Shown here one piece after another: positions 7,274 to 14,915 of a DNA stretch of 17,831 nucleotides; within the stretch, counting starts at the first letter, position 1; each line of letters starts with the position of its first letter. A model generated the notes under the pieces. The model did no database searches, was not told where the DNA came from, and was given only the letters and a program-made list of their open reading frames with translations. The translations under genes were made by a program, and so were the position numbers. The stretch is from Clostridium sp. CAG:1024 (GTDB taxonomy: Bacteria; Bacillota; Clostridia; Christensenellales; CAG-138), in contig HF985515.1 in NCBI GenBank assembly GCA_000432015.1, forward strand, positions 86,897 to 104,727, read 5' to 3'.

Positions 7274-9862
7274 ATGGAGCATGACGGCGTCAGAAGTCAG
7301 AATAAAACGCTGATAGCGATCGATGGAAACAGTCTGCTGCACCGGGCCTACTATGCGTTGCCGGGGATGACGGCGCGCGATGGCACACCGACGGGAGCGC
7401 TGCACGGTTTTTTCAGCATGCTCTTGCTGCTCACGCAACGACAGCCGGACTACCTGCTCGTCGCGTTCGATGTGCACGGAAAAACTTTTCGGCATCTGAA
7501 GTATGAGGACTATAAAGCCGGGCGCAGAGAAACGCCGGACGACCTCAGAAAGCAGTTCCCGCTATTGAAGGAATTACTCACGGATATGGGAATCGCGGTG
7601 ATCGAATGCCCGGGCTTTGAAGCGGACGATATTCTTGGAACCATGGCGATGCGCTGCGGCAGAAAAGGGATCGACGCCCTCCTTGTAACGGGAGACCGTG
7701 ACGCGCTGCAGCTCGTATCGGAAAGTACGCATGTGCTCATGACGAAAAAGGGCATTACGGAAACGGTCGAGTATACGCCGGAAAAATTGATGGAAACATA
7801 TGGGCTTACGCCGGATCGTATGCGCGACCTCAAGGGACTCATGGGCGACACTTCCGACCATATCCCCGGGATCCCCGGCGTTGGTGAAAAAACGGCGCTG
7901 AGACTGCTCGGCGAGTACGGCACTTTGAACGCAGTGCTGCAACACGCAGGAGAGATCAAGGGGAAATTGGGAGAGCGTATCCGGGAAAACGCGGATTCCG
8001 CAGAGTTGAGTTTCTGGCTCGGGACGATCGAGACGAACGCGCCGGTAGAACGTCAGCCGGAGGACTGCGGGTTCGCGCCCGAGCATATGGCGCGCGCGGC
8101 GCAGAAACTGCGTGCTCTCGATTTGCGAAGCATTGCGTCCCGGCTGCCGCAAGGCGACGATGCAGCGCAGCAGGAGACAGCACCTGCTGCGGAAACGGCG
8201 GTCGTCTCCTTGGAAACGGAGGAGCAGCTGCAAAAGCTGCTTCAGGAGCGCAGACCGTCCGAGCTTGCACTGGAGCTTTCAAACGGGATCTCTTTTGCCT
8301 TTGACGAGGAGACGACGTTCATTCCTGCAATGGGAGAGACGCTGTTTGACGCGGGGCTGGCGCCGGAACGCGTATTCGCTGCACTCAAGCCTGTTCTGGA
8401 GGACGCTTCTGTTCCGAAGGTCCTCTTCGATGCGAAATCGGCCGCACACATGCTCGAACGGTACGGCATTCAGCTGGCGGGCGTACAGCATGATGCAATG
8501 ATCGCAGACTATCTGCTCAACGCGATCCGACCGGCCGCAACATTTCAGCAGCTTGCAGAGCAGACGCTTCATGCGACCGCCCCGCGGGCATCGCAGTTGT
8601 TCACGATCCGCAGCCGGCAGATGCGGCAGCTGGCTGAAGAGCACATGGCAGACCTCTATTCCAAGATAGAAATGCCATTGTCGGACGTCCTGTTATCCAT
8701 GGAACGAAAGGGATTTCCCGTGGATGAGACAGTGCTGCTCGGACTGCAAAAACGGTTCGACGAGCGCATTCGCAGCCTTCAGAGCGAGATATATGCCTTA
8801 GCGGGTGAGAACTTCAACATTCTTTCGCCCAAACAGCTAGGGGTGATCCTTTTTGAAAAACTGCGTCTTCCGACACAGAAAAAGACCAAATCCGGCTACT
8901 CAACGGATGCGGATACGCTGGAACGTTTGAAGGACAAACATGAGATCGTCGAACCTTTGCTGGAGTACCGGTTCCTGACAAAGCTCAAGAGCACGTTTAT
9001 TGACGGTCTGCTCACAGCAAGAGGAGCGGACGGTCGTGTCCGTTCGCGCTTTAACCAATGCCTGACTGCGACGGGACGCATTTCAAGCTCTGAGCCGAAC
9101 CTTCAGAATATCCCCGTGCGCACACCGCTCGGCCGCGAGATCCGAAAGGCCTTTGTCGCGAGCGATGGGCGGATCCTTGTCGGTGCGGATTATTCGCAGA
9201 TCGAACTGCGGATCCTTGCACATCTGTCGGGAGATGAGGGACTGATTGAAGCGTTTCGAAGCGGTGACGACATCCATCGTAGAACGGCGGGCGAAGTTTT
9301 CGGCATCCCATTCGAGCTTGTGACGGATGAGATGCGCAGCGCAGCAAAAGCCGTAAACTTCGGAATTATCTATGGCATCAGCGACTATGGCCTCGCGAAC
9401 AACCTTGGGATCCCCGTCAAGCAGGCCGGCGACTACATCAAACGATATTTGGAACGCTACCCGAAGGTGTCCGCTTATATGAAAAACGCCGTGCAGGACG
9501 GCAAGGAGCGCGGGTATGCCGTTACAATGTTCGGCAGACGGCGCGCGCTTCCGGAATTGCAGAGCGGCAATTATAATACGCGATCTTTCGGAGAACGCGT
9601 GGCGATGAATATGCCGATCCAAGGCAGCGCGGCAGACATCATCAAACTCGCCATGGTTTCTGTCGCGAAAACGCTCCGGGAAGAAGGCCTGCACTCCGAA
9701 TTGATCCTACAGATACACGATGAATTGATCCTCGACGCCTGTGTAGAGGAAATGCAGCGTGTGAAGACGCTTGTACGGGAGTGTATGGAACAGGTCACGC
9801 CTCTCGCTGTGCCGCTTGTAGCGGAAGTGAAAACGGGACATAGCTGGTATGAGACAAAGTAG
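7274..9862 (+). CDS. polA: DNA polymerase I
   Basis: An 862-residue family A polymerase that fills gaps and removes RNA primers from Okazaki fragments. The N-terminal 5'-3' exonuclease/flap domain starts at IDGNSLLHRAYYALP (about 14-28) and includes the helix-hairpin part GDTSDHIPGIPGVGEKTA (from residue 191). The middle domain (about 310-470) has the proofreading fold but lacks its acidic motif: the first strand reads LALELSNG where active enzymes have a D.E pair, as in Bacillus and Thermus polymerases. The polymerase domain has motif A ADYSQIELR (D639), motif B RSAAKAVNFGIIYG (from R688) and motif C QIHDE (H815-D816-E817). Start ATG 7274 follows the pdp stop by 2 nt with only a weak SD, so translational coupling to pdp is likely. 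The end overlaps coaE by 14 nt. Confidence 0.97.
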   Translation: MEHDGVRSQNKTLIAIDGNSLLHRAYYALPGMTARDGTPTGALHGFFSMLLLLTQRQPDYLLVAFDVHGKTFRHLKYEDYKAGRRETPDDLRKQFPLLKELLTDMGIAVIECPGFEADDILGTMAMRCGRKGIDALLVTGDRDALQLVSESTHVLMTKKGITETVEYTPEKLMETYGLTPDRMRDLKGLMGDTSDHIPGIPGVGEKTALRLLGEYGTLNAVLQHAGEIKGKLGERIRENADSAELSFWLGTIETNAPVERQPEDCGFAPEHMARAAQKLRALDLRSIASRLPQGDDAAQQETAPAAETAVVSLETEEQLQKLLQERRPSELALELSNGISFAFDEETTFIPAMGETLFDAGLAPERVFAALKPVLEDASVPKVLFDAKSAAHMLERYGIQLAGVQHDAMIADYLLNAIRPAATFQQLAEQTLHATAPRASQLFTIRSRQMRQLAEEHMADLYSKIEMPLSDVLLSMERKGFPVDETVLLGLQKRFDERIRSLQSEIYALAGENFNILSPKQLGVILFEKLRLPTQKKTKSGYSTDADTLERLKDKHEIVEPLLEYRFLTKLKSTFIDGLLTARGADGRVRSRFNQCLTATGRISSSEPNLQNIPVRTPLGREIRKAFVASDGRILVGADYSQIELRILAHLSGDEGLIEAFRSGDDIHRRTAGEVFGIPFELVTDEMRSAAKAVNFGIIYGISDYGLANNLGIPVKQAGDYIKRYLERYPKVSAYMKNAVQDGKERGYAVTMFGRRRALPELQSGNYNTRSFGERVAMNMPIQGSAADIIKLAMVSVAKTLREEGLHSELILQIHDELILDACVEEMQRVKTLVRECMEQVTPLAVPLVAEVKTGHSWYETK

Positions 9863-10475
9863 ACGATACAGAAAACTCGGGCTGACGGGCGGGATCGGCG
9901 CAGGAAAATCCACCGCGGCGGAATACTTTAAAAGATGCGGCGCTACGGTGCTTGATGCGGACGCGATCTCCCGCAATGCTCTGAAGACCGGCGGAGCGTG
10001 CTATGATGCGGTCGTGCAGGCTTTCGGAAACGGCATCGTTCAAAACGACGGCTCGATTGACAGGGCAATGCTGGCGTCGATTGTGTTTTCGGATGAATCG
10101 GCAAGGCGAAAGCTCAATTCGATCGTTCATCCATATGTGCTCGAAACGATGGAATCGGAAGCGGAGCGCCTTTTGGAGGCCGACCCGAACGCGACGGTGA
10201 TCTTTGACGTCCCACTTTTGTTTGAATGCGGCCTCGATCGCAGGATGGATGGCAATATCGTTGTTGTTGCTGAGGATGCGGTGCGTATCGCAAGGATCCG
10301 TGCAAGAGACGGTGTGGACGAAGCAGCGGCACGCGCGCGGATCGCCTCGCAGATCTCACAGCGGGAGCAGGCCGCCCGCGGGGACTTTGTGCTTGACAAC
10401 GGCGGGACGGTTTCCGAGCTCCATACGCAGATCGATCGGCTTCTGTCGCGCATTCGCGAGGGAATGGGACAATGA
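9849..10475 (+). CDS. coaE: Dephospho-CoA kinase
   Basis: A 208-residue kinase for the last step of coenzyme A synthesis: ATP phosphorylates the 3'-hydroxyl of the dephospho-CoA ribose. The P-loop GLTGGIGAGKST is at residues 11-22, and DADAISRNAL follows as the CoA-domain acidic motif. A lid-like basic segment RIRARDGVDEAAARARIASQ lies in the C-terminal half, ending with a conserved DNGGT-type segment. Length is normal for the family. The only reasonable start is ATG 9849, inside the last 14 nt of polA; the N-terminal arginine-rich MRQSRRYRK is slightly longer than usual. The stop overlaps the start of the transglycosylase gene (ATGA). polA-coaE neighbours are common in Firmicutes. Confidence 0.95.
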   Translation: MRQSRRYRKLGLTGGIGAGKSTAAEYFKRCGATVLDADAISRNALKTGGACYDAVVQAFGNGIVQNDGSIDRAMLASIVFSDESARRKLNSIVHPYVLETMESEAERLLEADPNATVIFDVPLLFECGLDRRMDGNIVVVAEDAVRIARIRARDGVDEAAARARIASQISQREQAARGDFVLDNGGTVSELHTQIDRLLSRIREGMGQ

Positions 10476-11077
10476 AAACCGTGAACATTGTTTTGCTGGT
10501 GCTGATTTTGCTGATCGCGATCGGTATTGGCGGTTACTTTGCCCTTGAGAGGGCTGCGCATGAAAGAGACTTGCGGAACTACCCGACAGCGTATACGGAA
10601 CTGGTTCGGTCCTATGCGGAAGAGTTTTCGCTCGATCCGTATCTTGTGACTGCGATCATGCGTTGCGAGAGCAGCAATGACCCGAACGCCGTCAGCAAAA
10701 AGGGCGCGATCGGATTGATGCAGATCATGCCGGACACTGGAGCGTGGATCGCTCACAAGCTAAAACTGGATGAAAGCTATACCGAGACGCAGCTTTACGA
10801 TCCGGAGACAAATATCCGGTTTGCGTGCTGGTATTTGGCGTTTTTGGAACGCCGGCTCAACAATAATGAGACGTGCGTTATTGCGGCATACAATGCGGGT
10901 CACGGAAGCGTGGAAAAGTGGCTTTCCGATCCCGCCTTTGCGGAAAACGGAGAGCTTCTGACGATCCCGTTTCCTGAAACGGCGAGGTATTTGGAGAAGG
11001 TGCGGACTGCATATGACAAGTATCGGGAACTGTATCCCGAGCTGTATAATGGTGCGGTTGCCGGTGAAGCCGAATGA
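10472..11077 (+). CDS. Membrane-anchored lytic transglycosylase (SLT family)
   Basis: A 201-residue soluble-lytic-transglycosylase-type enzyme. It has a single N-terminal membrane helix (about 4-24), so the catalytic domain faces outside. The likely catalytic glutamate is E66 in IMRCESSNDP. GLMQIMP (81-87) and AAYNAGHGSV (138-147) are the conserved SLT motifs that line the glycan groove. Family members cut the MurNAc-GlcNAc bond and form 1,6-anhydro-MurNAc. The gene overlaps coaE by 4 nt (ATGA), which suggests coupled translation. Its product and the NlpC/P60 enzyme at 1261-2679 cut different bonds of the same wall. A possible promoter for lspA overlaps its 3' end. Confidence 0.92.
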   Translation: MKTVNIVLLVLILLIAIGIGGYFALERAAHERDLRNYPTAYTELVRSYAEEFSLDPYLVTAIMRCESSNDPNAVSKKGAIGLMQIMPDTGAWIAHKLKLDESYTETQLYDPETNIRFACWYLAFLERRLNNNETCVIAAYNAGHGSVEKWLSDPAFAENGELLTIPFPETARYLEKVRTAYDKYRELYPELYNGAVAGEAE

Positions 11078-11087
11078 ATGCTATACT
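11058..11087 (+). promoter_or_regulatory. Possible internal promoter before lspA
   Basis: TTGCCG (11058-11063) and TATACT (11082-11087) are separated by 18 nt. A TG at 11079-11080 gives an extended -10 (TGC TATACT). Transcription would begin near 11094, about 28 nt ahead of the lspA start. It overlaps the end of the transglycosylase gene and could add transcripts for lspA, rluD and the lipoprotein gene. Confidence 0.4.
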
Positions 11088-11121
11088 GAATGCAACAAGC
11101 ATGTAAGAAAGGGACAAACCA

Positions 11122-11700
11122 TTGCTGGAGATTAGTATCATTTCCATCGTTCTGATCCTCGATCAGGTGACAAAGTATCTGAGCGAGCGGTATCTTGCAC
11201 TCGGCGCATCGTCGCCTGTGATTCAAGGCGTGTTCCAGTTTACAAACGTTCATAATACGGGTGCGGCGTGGGGAATGCTCGCGGGCGGACGTTGGTTGTT
11301 CATCGTGATCACACTCGTGACCGTCGGGCTGCTTTGTTGGCTGCTTCTGAGACGGAGAAAAACGCTCGGTTTCTTAGCAAGACTCTGCGTTGCGCTGCTC
11401 ATTGCAGGTGCGACAGGGAATCTGATCGATCGGGTGCTGATCGGATATGTCCGCGATATGTTCGATTTTTGTCTTATCAACTTCCCCGTGTTCAATGTCG
11501 CAGACTGCGCCGTCAGCGTGGGTGCGGCACTGCTTGTGATTGATACATTGTTTACAAAGCACGGATCGCTCCTTTCCATGCTTGAACAGAAAGAGCGGAA
11601 GACAGACACCGGCAGAGAAATACAGCCGAGCGCAGCGCATGATGCCGATGCACCCGAAAACGACAGTCAAAGGAAGCAGGGGAACGGAAATGACGCTTGA
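11122..11700 (+). CDS. lspA: Signal peptidase II (lipoprotein signal peptidase)
   Basis: A 192-residue integral membrane aspartyl protease that removes signal peptides from diacylglyceryl-modified prolipoproteins. Four hydrophobic segments are visible. Conserved blocks are DQVTKYL (D14), HNTGAAWGM (N45), GNLIDRVLIGYVRDMFDF with catalytic D112, and FPVFNVADCAVS with catalytic D128. The start is TTG 11122, with GGGA about 7 nt upstream and no in-frame ATG before the first membrane helix. After the last helix there is a hydrophilic tail of about 45 residues (from residue 147), longer than in most LspA proteins. Its last 11 nt overlap the rluD-family gene. The DUF885 lipoprotein two genes downstream is a plausible local substrate. 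Confidence 0.95.
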   Translation: MLEISIISIVLILDQVTKYLSERYLALGASSPVIQGVFQFTNVHNTGAAWGMLAGGRWLFIVITLVTVGLLCWLLLRRRKTLGFLARLCVALLIAGATGNLIDRVLIGYVRDMFDFCLINFPVFNVADCAVSVGAALLVIDTLFTKHGSLLSMLEQKERKTDTGREIQPSAAHDADAPENDSQRKQGNGNDA

Positions 11701-12622
11701 GCTCAAGGCGGAGCGTGGCGGAGATCGTATCGACAGCTATCTGCAAGAGCAGACGGAGTATTCGAGGAACCGCATCCAGTCATTGCTGAAATCCGGTCGG
11801 ATCACTGTCAACGGGGTTTCCGTATCGAAGAGCTATGCGCTGCGGGCAGGAGACAGGATCGAGATTGAACCGCCGGAGATCATACCATGCGACGTTCGGC
11901 CCGAACCGATCCCGCTTGACATTGTGTATGAGGATCAGGATATTTGCGTACTGAATAAACCGCAGGGAATGGTCGTACATCCCGCGCCGGGCCACGCGGA
12001 CGGAACGCTTGTCAATGCCCTATTGTTTCATCTCGGAGAACTATCATCGATCGGCGGTGTGCAGCGGCCCGGCATTGTACATCGCATTGACCGCATGACT
12101 TCGGGATTGCTCGTTGTCGCAAAGAATGACGCTGTGCACCGGGCGCTTGCCGAGCAATTCCAAACGCACGAGGCCGGAAGAGAGTATCTTGCACTCGTTG
12201 ATGGCAACCTTCGTGAGGAAAACGGCACGGTCAATGCACCCATCGGCCGCCATCCGCAAGACAGAAAGCGTATGGCTATCGTTGACAACGGCAGAGAAGC
12301 GGTGACGCACTGGGATGTGCTGGAGCGGTTTCGTACACATACGCTGTTGCATGTTGCACTGGAGACCGGACGAACGCACCAGATCCGCGTACATATGGCC
12401 TCGATCCACCACCCGGTCACGGGAGACGAGGTCTATGGCGCCAAGAAAGCGCAGCTTGGGCTCGCAGGTCAGGCGCTCCACGGGTATCGTCTGCATTTTT
12501 TACACCCTGCAAAAGGTGTAAGCATGTCGTTTTGTGTGCCGATTCCGGATTACTTTATGTCTGCGCTCAAGAAGCTCGGCTGGCCGCATGGCGCGGATTA
12601 CTTCTGCAAAGAGGATGTCTGA
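11690..12622 (+). CDS. RluD-family 23S rRNA pseudouridine synthase
   Basis: A 310-residue pseudouridine synthase of the RluA/RluD family. An S4 RNA-binding domain (about 14-75, with SLLKSGRITVNG) precedes the catalytic domain. The catalytic aspartate is D134 in HRIDRMTSGLLVV, and VLNKPQGMVVHP (87-98) is the preceding conserved strand. The family converts specific uridines in 23S rRNA (RluD) or rRNA/tRNA (RluA) to pseudouridine; the exact target cannot be read from the sequence. The frame is open from 11540, but ATG 11690 has GGGAACGGAA just upstream and gives the normal family N-terminus. It overlaps lspA by 11 nt, and its TGA shares one base with the next ATG. The lspA-rluD order is common in Firmicutes. 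Confidence 0.93.
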   Translation: MTLELKAERGGDRIDSYLQEQTEYSRNRIQSLLKSGRITVNGVSVSKSYALRAGDRIEIEPPEIIPCDVRPEPIPLDIVYEDQDICVLNKPQGMVVHPAPGHADGTLVNALLFHLGELSSIGGVQRPGIVHRIDRMTSGLLVVAKNDAVHRALAEQFQTHEAGREYLALVDGNLREENGTVNAPIGRHPQDRKRMAIVDNGREAVTHWDVLERFRTHTLLHVALETGRTHQIRVHMASIHHPVTGDEVYGAKKAQLGLAGQALHGYRLHFLHPAKGVSMSFCVPIPDYFMSALKKLGWPHGADYFCKEDV

Positions 12623-14601
12623 TGAAGCAGAAAAGAGGGAACATCGTGGAATACCGAAGACGTCTGTCCCGAGCTGCTGCTCTGTGCGCGGCCGTGCTAT
12701 TCGGAACAATGCTATCCGGGTGCAGTGCGTATTCAAATACGCAGGGGACCTCCGAAAACAACGGGCAGAGCATAATTGCACCGGCGATACCCCCGCCCTC
12801 GACAGCGGAGCCTGTGCAAGAAGTAGCGCCCGCTACGCCGATTGCTGCGACGCCTGCACCCGAGGTGCCGGAGCTTCCATCGGATTTCGAAACGGGATCC
12901 GGCTTGGATCTGACCGGCGATCCGGCGGAAACGTCACGGCGGTTTCAAGCGTTGGATCTCGATGTGTTTCGGGCATATGCAATGGGAAATGGATATACAT
13001 TGCATTGCCTTCTGAAAACACCGCAAAATTACGGAATTTCGGCTGCACCCTCGGAACTGTACCGCTGGCCGGGGCTTTCGGATACGGATCGAGCGGAGGC
13101 AGCAGCTGCATATGAAGCTTTCCGCAGCGAACTTGCGTCGATCAACAGGGATCAGCTTTCGGAGACAGAGCAGCTTGCTTACGATGTGACGGAACAGTAT
13201 CTGGCGAGTGCGGCAGAGAGAAACGAACTCTATTTATTTGAGGAACCGCTGCTGCCATCGACGGGCGTACATGCGCAGATTCCGCTGAATCTGGCCTTTT
13301 TCCGTTTGGAGACGCCGGAAGATGCCGAAGCGTATCTATCTTTGATGGAGGACTTGCCGCGATACTTTTCCGAGATTTTGGCACTTGAACAAAAACGTGC
13401 GGAAGCCGGTCTGTTTATGACGGAATCTGCGCTGAAAGAGGTTTTGACGGAGTGCGAACCCTTTTGCAACCCGAAGAAGGATCTCTATTTATACGACTCG
13501 TTCGAGACGGCGGTTTCTTCTATGAAACAGTTGAAACGTTCCGAACGAAAAGCACTGGAGAAGCGCAACGGAAAAGCGATCCGCGAATCAATGGCGCAGG
13601 CATATACCATGCTTTCGGAGGGGCTTCGGGCATTGTCGGCTCATTGCCGCAAGAGCGAAGGAATGCAGGCACTTGGCGATCAGGCAAAGTCGTATTATGC
13701 ATTGCGGCTTTGTGAGGAAGCGAGCGATCAGATCACGCCGGAGGAAGCCCTCGAGCTTTTGGAGACCGCCATGCAGGATATGTTCTTGACCATGCAGACG
13801 ATCTATGCCGAAACGCCGGAAGCGGCGAACGGGCGGGAAAAGCTGACGTTTGGGTCGGCGGAAAAAGACATGGCGTATCTTGAAAAACTCTTGCCCGGGC
13901 TACTCACGGATGCGCCGGATGGATCGATCACATTACAGCAGATCCCCAGGAGCCTGCGCGAACAAATGCCTGCTGCTGCCTGCGTTGTTCCTCCGATCGA
14001 CGGAGGAGAGACGCAGACGATTCTTGTGAATGATGATAAGCAAGGATCGTCGCGGCTTCTGACGCTCGCACACGAAGCATATCCGGGGCATCTCTGCCAA
14101 TTCGCAATTGCACACGGGCTGCCCGATGTCAGCCTCATGCAGCGGACCCTGCCGTTTTCTGGGTACAGTGAAGGCTGGGCGCAGATGGCTGAAGAATGGA
14201 TGCTCTTGGAGCAGACGAAATTCGACCGGAATACCGCCATGTTTGTGTTTTCAAACAGTATGCTTTCCAATGCAATTTTGCCATCGATCCTTAGTATCTA
14301 TGTAAACTATCATGGGTATACAAAAGAAGAGGTGCGGACGTATCTGGAGCAGTACGGGCTTTCACAGGATGCATATGTGGATCTGTATTACGCTTTGGCT
14401 GTGGATTCGCCCTTTCAGACATTACGCTACGGTATTGGGTATGCGGAACTATCCGCGATGATGCAGCGTATGAGCGAGACGCAGGGGGAGATGTTCGATC
14501 AGCGGGAAACGCTGGATTACTATTTAAAGCTTGGCCCCGCGTATTATTCGCTTCTCTTTGAACGAATGGACGAGTGGGCGGATGCAAAAGTTCTGGAGTA
14601 G
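12622..14601 (+). CDS. DUF885 family lipoprotein, predicted metallopeptidase
   Basis: A 659-residue predicted lipoprotein. A basic N-terminus, a hydrophobic stretch (17-30) and lipobox LSGC give cleavage before Cys34. A Pro/Ala/Thr-rich linker (about 50-85) follows, and then the DUF885 domain (PF05960). HEAYPGH at residues 484-490 and SEGWAQMAEEW with Glu517 match the HExxPGH...EGW pattern of that family and suggest a zinc-dependent peptidase. The substrate is unknown. The protein should sit on the outer face of the membrane and be matured by LspA. ATG 12622 shares a base with the rluD-family stop, with GAGG about 8 nt upstream; the frame is open from 12532 but the lipobox fixes the later start. 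The valS promoter begins at the base right after its TAG. It could be involved in peptide scavenging, but this is inference. Confidence 0.85.
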   Translation: MKQKRGNIVEYRRRLSRAAALCAAVLFGTMLSGCSAYSNTQGTSENNGQSIIAPAIPPPSTAEPVQEVAPATPIAATPAPEVPELPSDFETGSGLDLTGDPAETSRRFQALDLDVFRAYAMGNGYTLHCLLKTPQNYGISAAPSELYRWPGLSDTDRAEAAAAYEAFRSELASINRDQLSETEQLAYDVTEQYLASAAERNELYLFEEPLLPSTGVHAQIPLNLAFFRLETPEDAEAYLSLMEDLPRYFSEILALEQKRAEAGLFMTESALKEVLTECEPFCNPKKDLYLYDSFETAVSSMKQLKRSERKALEKRNGKAIRESMAQAYTMLSEGLRALSAHCRKSEGMQALGDQAKSYYALRLCEEASDQITPEEALELLETAMQDMFLTMQTIYAETPEAANGREKLTFGSAEKDMAYLEKLLPGLLTDAPDGSITLQQIPRSLREQMPAAACVVPPIDGGETQTILVNDDKQGSSRLLTLAHEAYPGHLCQFAIAHGLPDVSLMQRTLPFSGYSEGWAQMAEEWMLLEQTKFDRNTAMFVFSNSMLSNAILPSILSIYVNYHGYTKEEVRTYLEQYGLSQDAYVDLYYALAVDSPFQTLRYGIGYAELSAMMQRMSETQGEMFDQRETLDYYLKLGPAYYSLLFERMDEWADAKVLE

Positions 14602-14631
14602 TTGACAAACAGGACGCTTTTGCGCTAAACT
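14602..14631 (+). promoter_or_regulatory. valS promoter
   Basis: TTGACA (14602-14607) and TAAACT (14626-14631) are 18 nt apart. The -35 box starts at the base after the stop codon of the lipoprotein gene. Transcription would begin near 14638, at the 5' end of the T-box leader. valS is therefore a separate transcription unit. Confidence 0.65.
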
Positions 14632-14637
14632 ATCTTA

Positions 14638-14900
14638 CTGATATATTGGTTGCGATGAGAAAGAGGAGTACGCCTTCAACACGCAGCAGAGAGCCGATCC
14701 CATTGGCTGCAAGGATCGGCGGCGGATCGAGGCGGAAGGTCGCTTTTGAGCATGTAACGTGAAGATGTAATGTCCTAGCGTTGTACGTTTGCCGCGTTAA
14801 GGCGTATAAGTGGGATCGGCAGATTCGTTTTGCCGATTCAACAAAGGTGGTACCGCGAGCGCCCGTTTCGTCCTTTGATGGAACGGGCGATTATATTTTT
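14638..14900 (+). promoter_or_regulatory. T-box leader (valine) of valS
   Basis: A T-box riboswitch that reads the charging state of tRNA-Val. Stem I shows the AGTA motif (14667-14670), the CAGAGAGC element (14687-14694) and an 8-bp distal arm (14693-14700 with 14713-14720). The likely specifier codon is GTC (valine) at 14739-14741, on the 3' side of Stem I in GGAAGGTCGC. Stem III pairs 14815-14821 with 14831-14837. The T-box sequence AAAGGTGGTACCGCG is at 14843-14857; its TGGT bulge can pair with the ACCA end of tRNA-Val. Uncharged tRNA-Val should stabilise the antiterminator and let RNA polymerase reach valS. The downstream gene confirms the amino acid. Confidence 0.93.
14860..14900 (+). 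terminator. T-box regulated terminator
   Basis: CGCCCGTT (14860-14867) pairs with AACGGGCG (14882-14889) around a 14-nt loop and is followed by TTATATTTTT (14891-14900). Its 5' side overlaps the antiterminator region, which is the usual T-box arrangement. It should form when tRNA-Val is charged. Confidence 0.85.
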
Positions 14901-14915
14901 GAGGGGAGAAGACAA

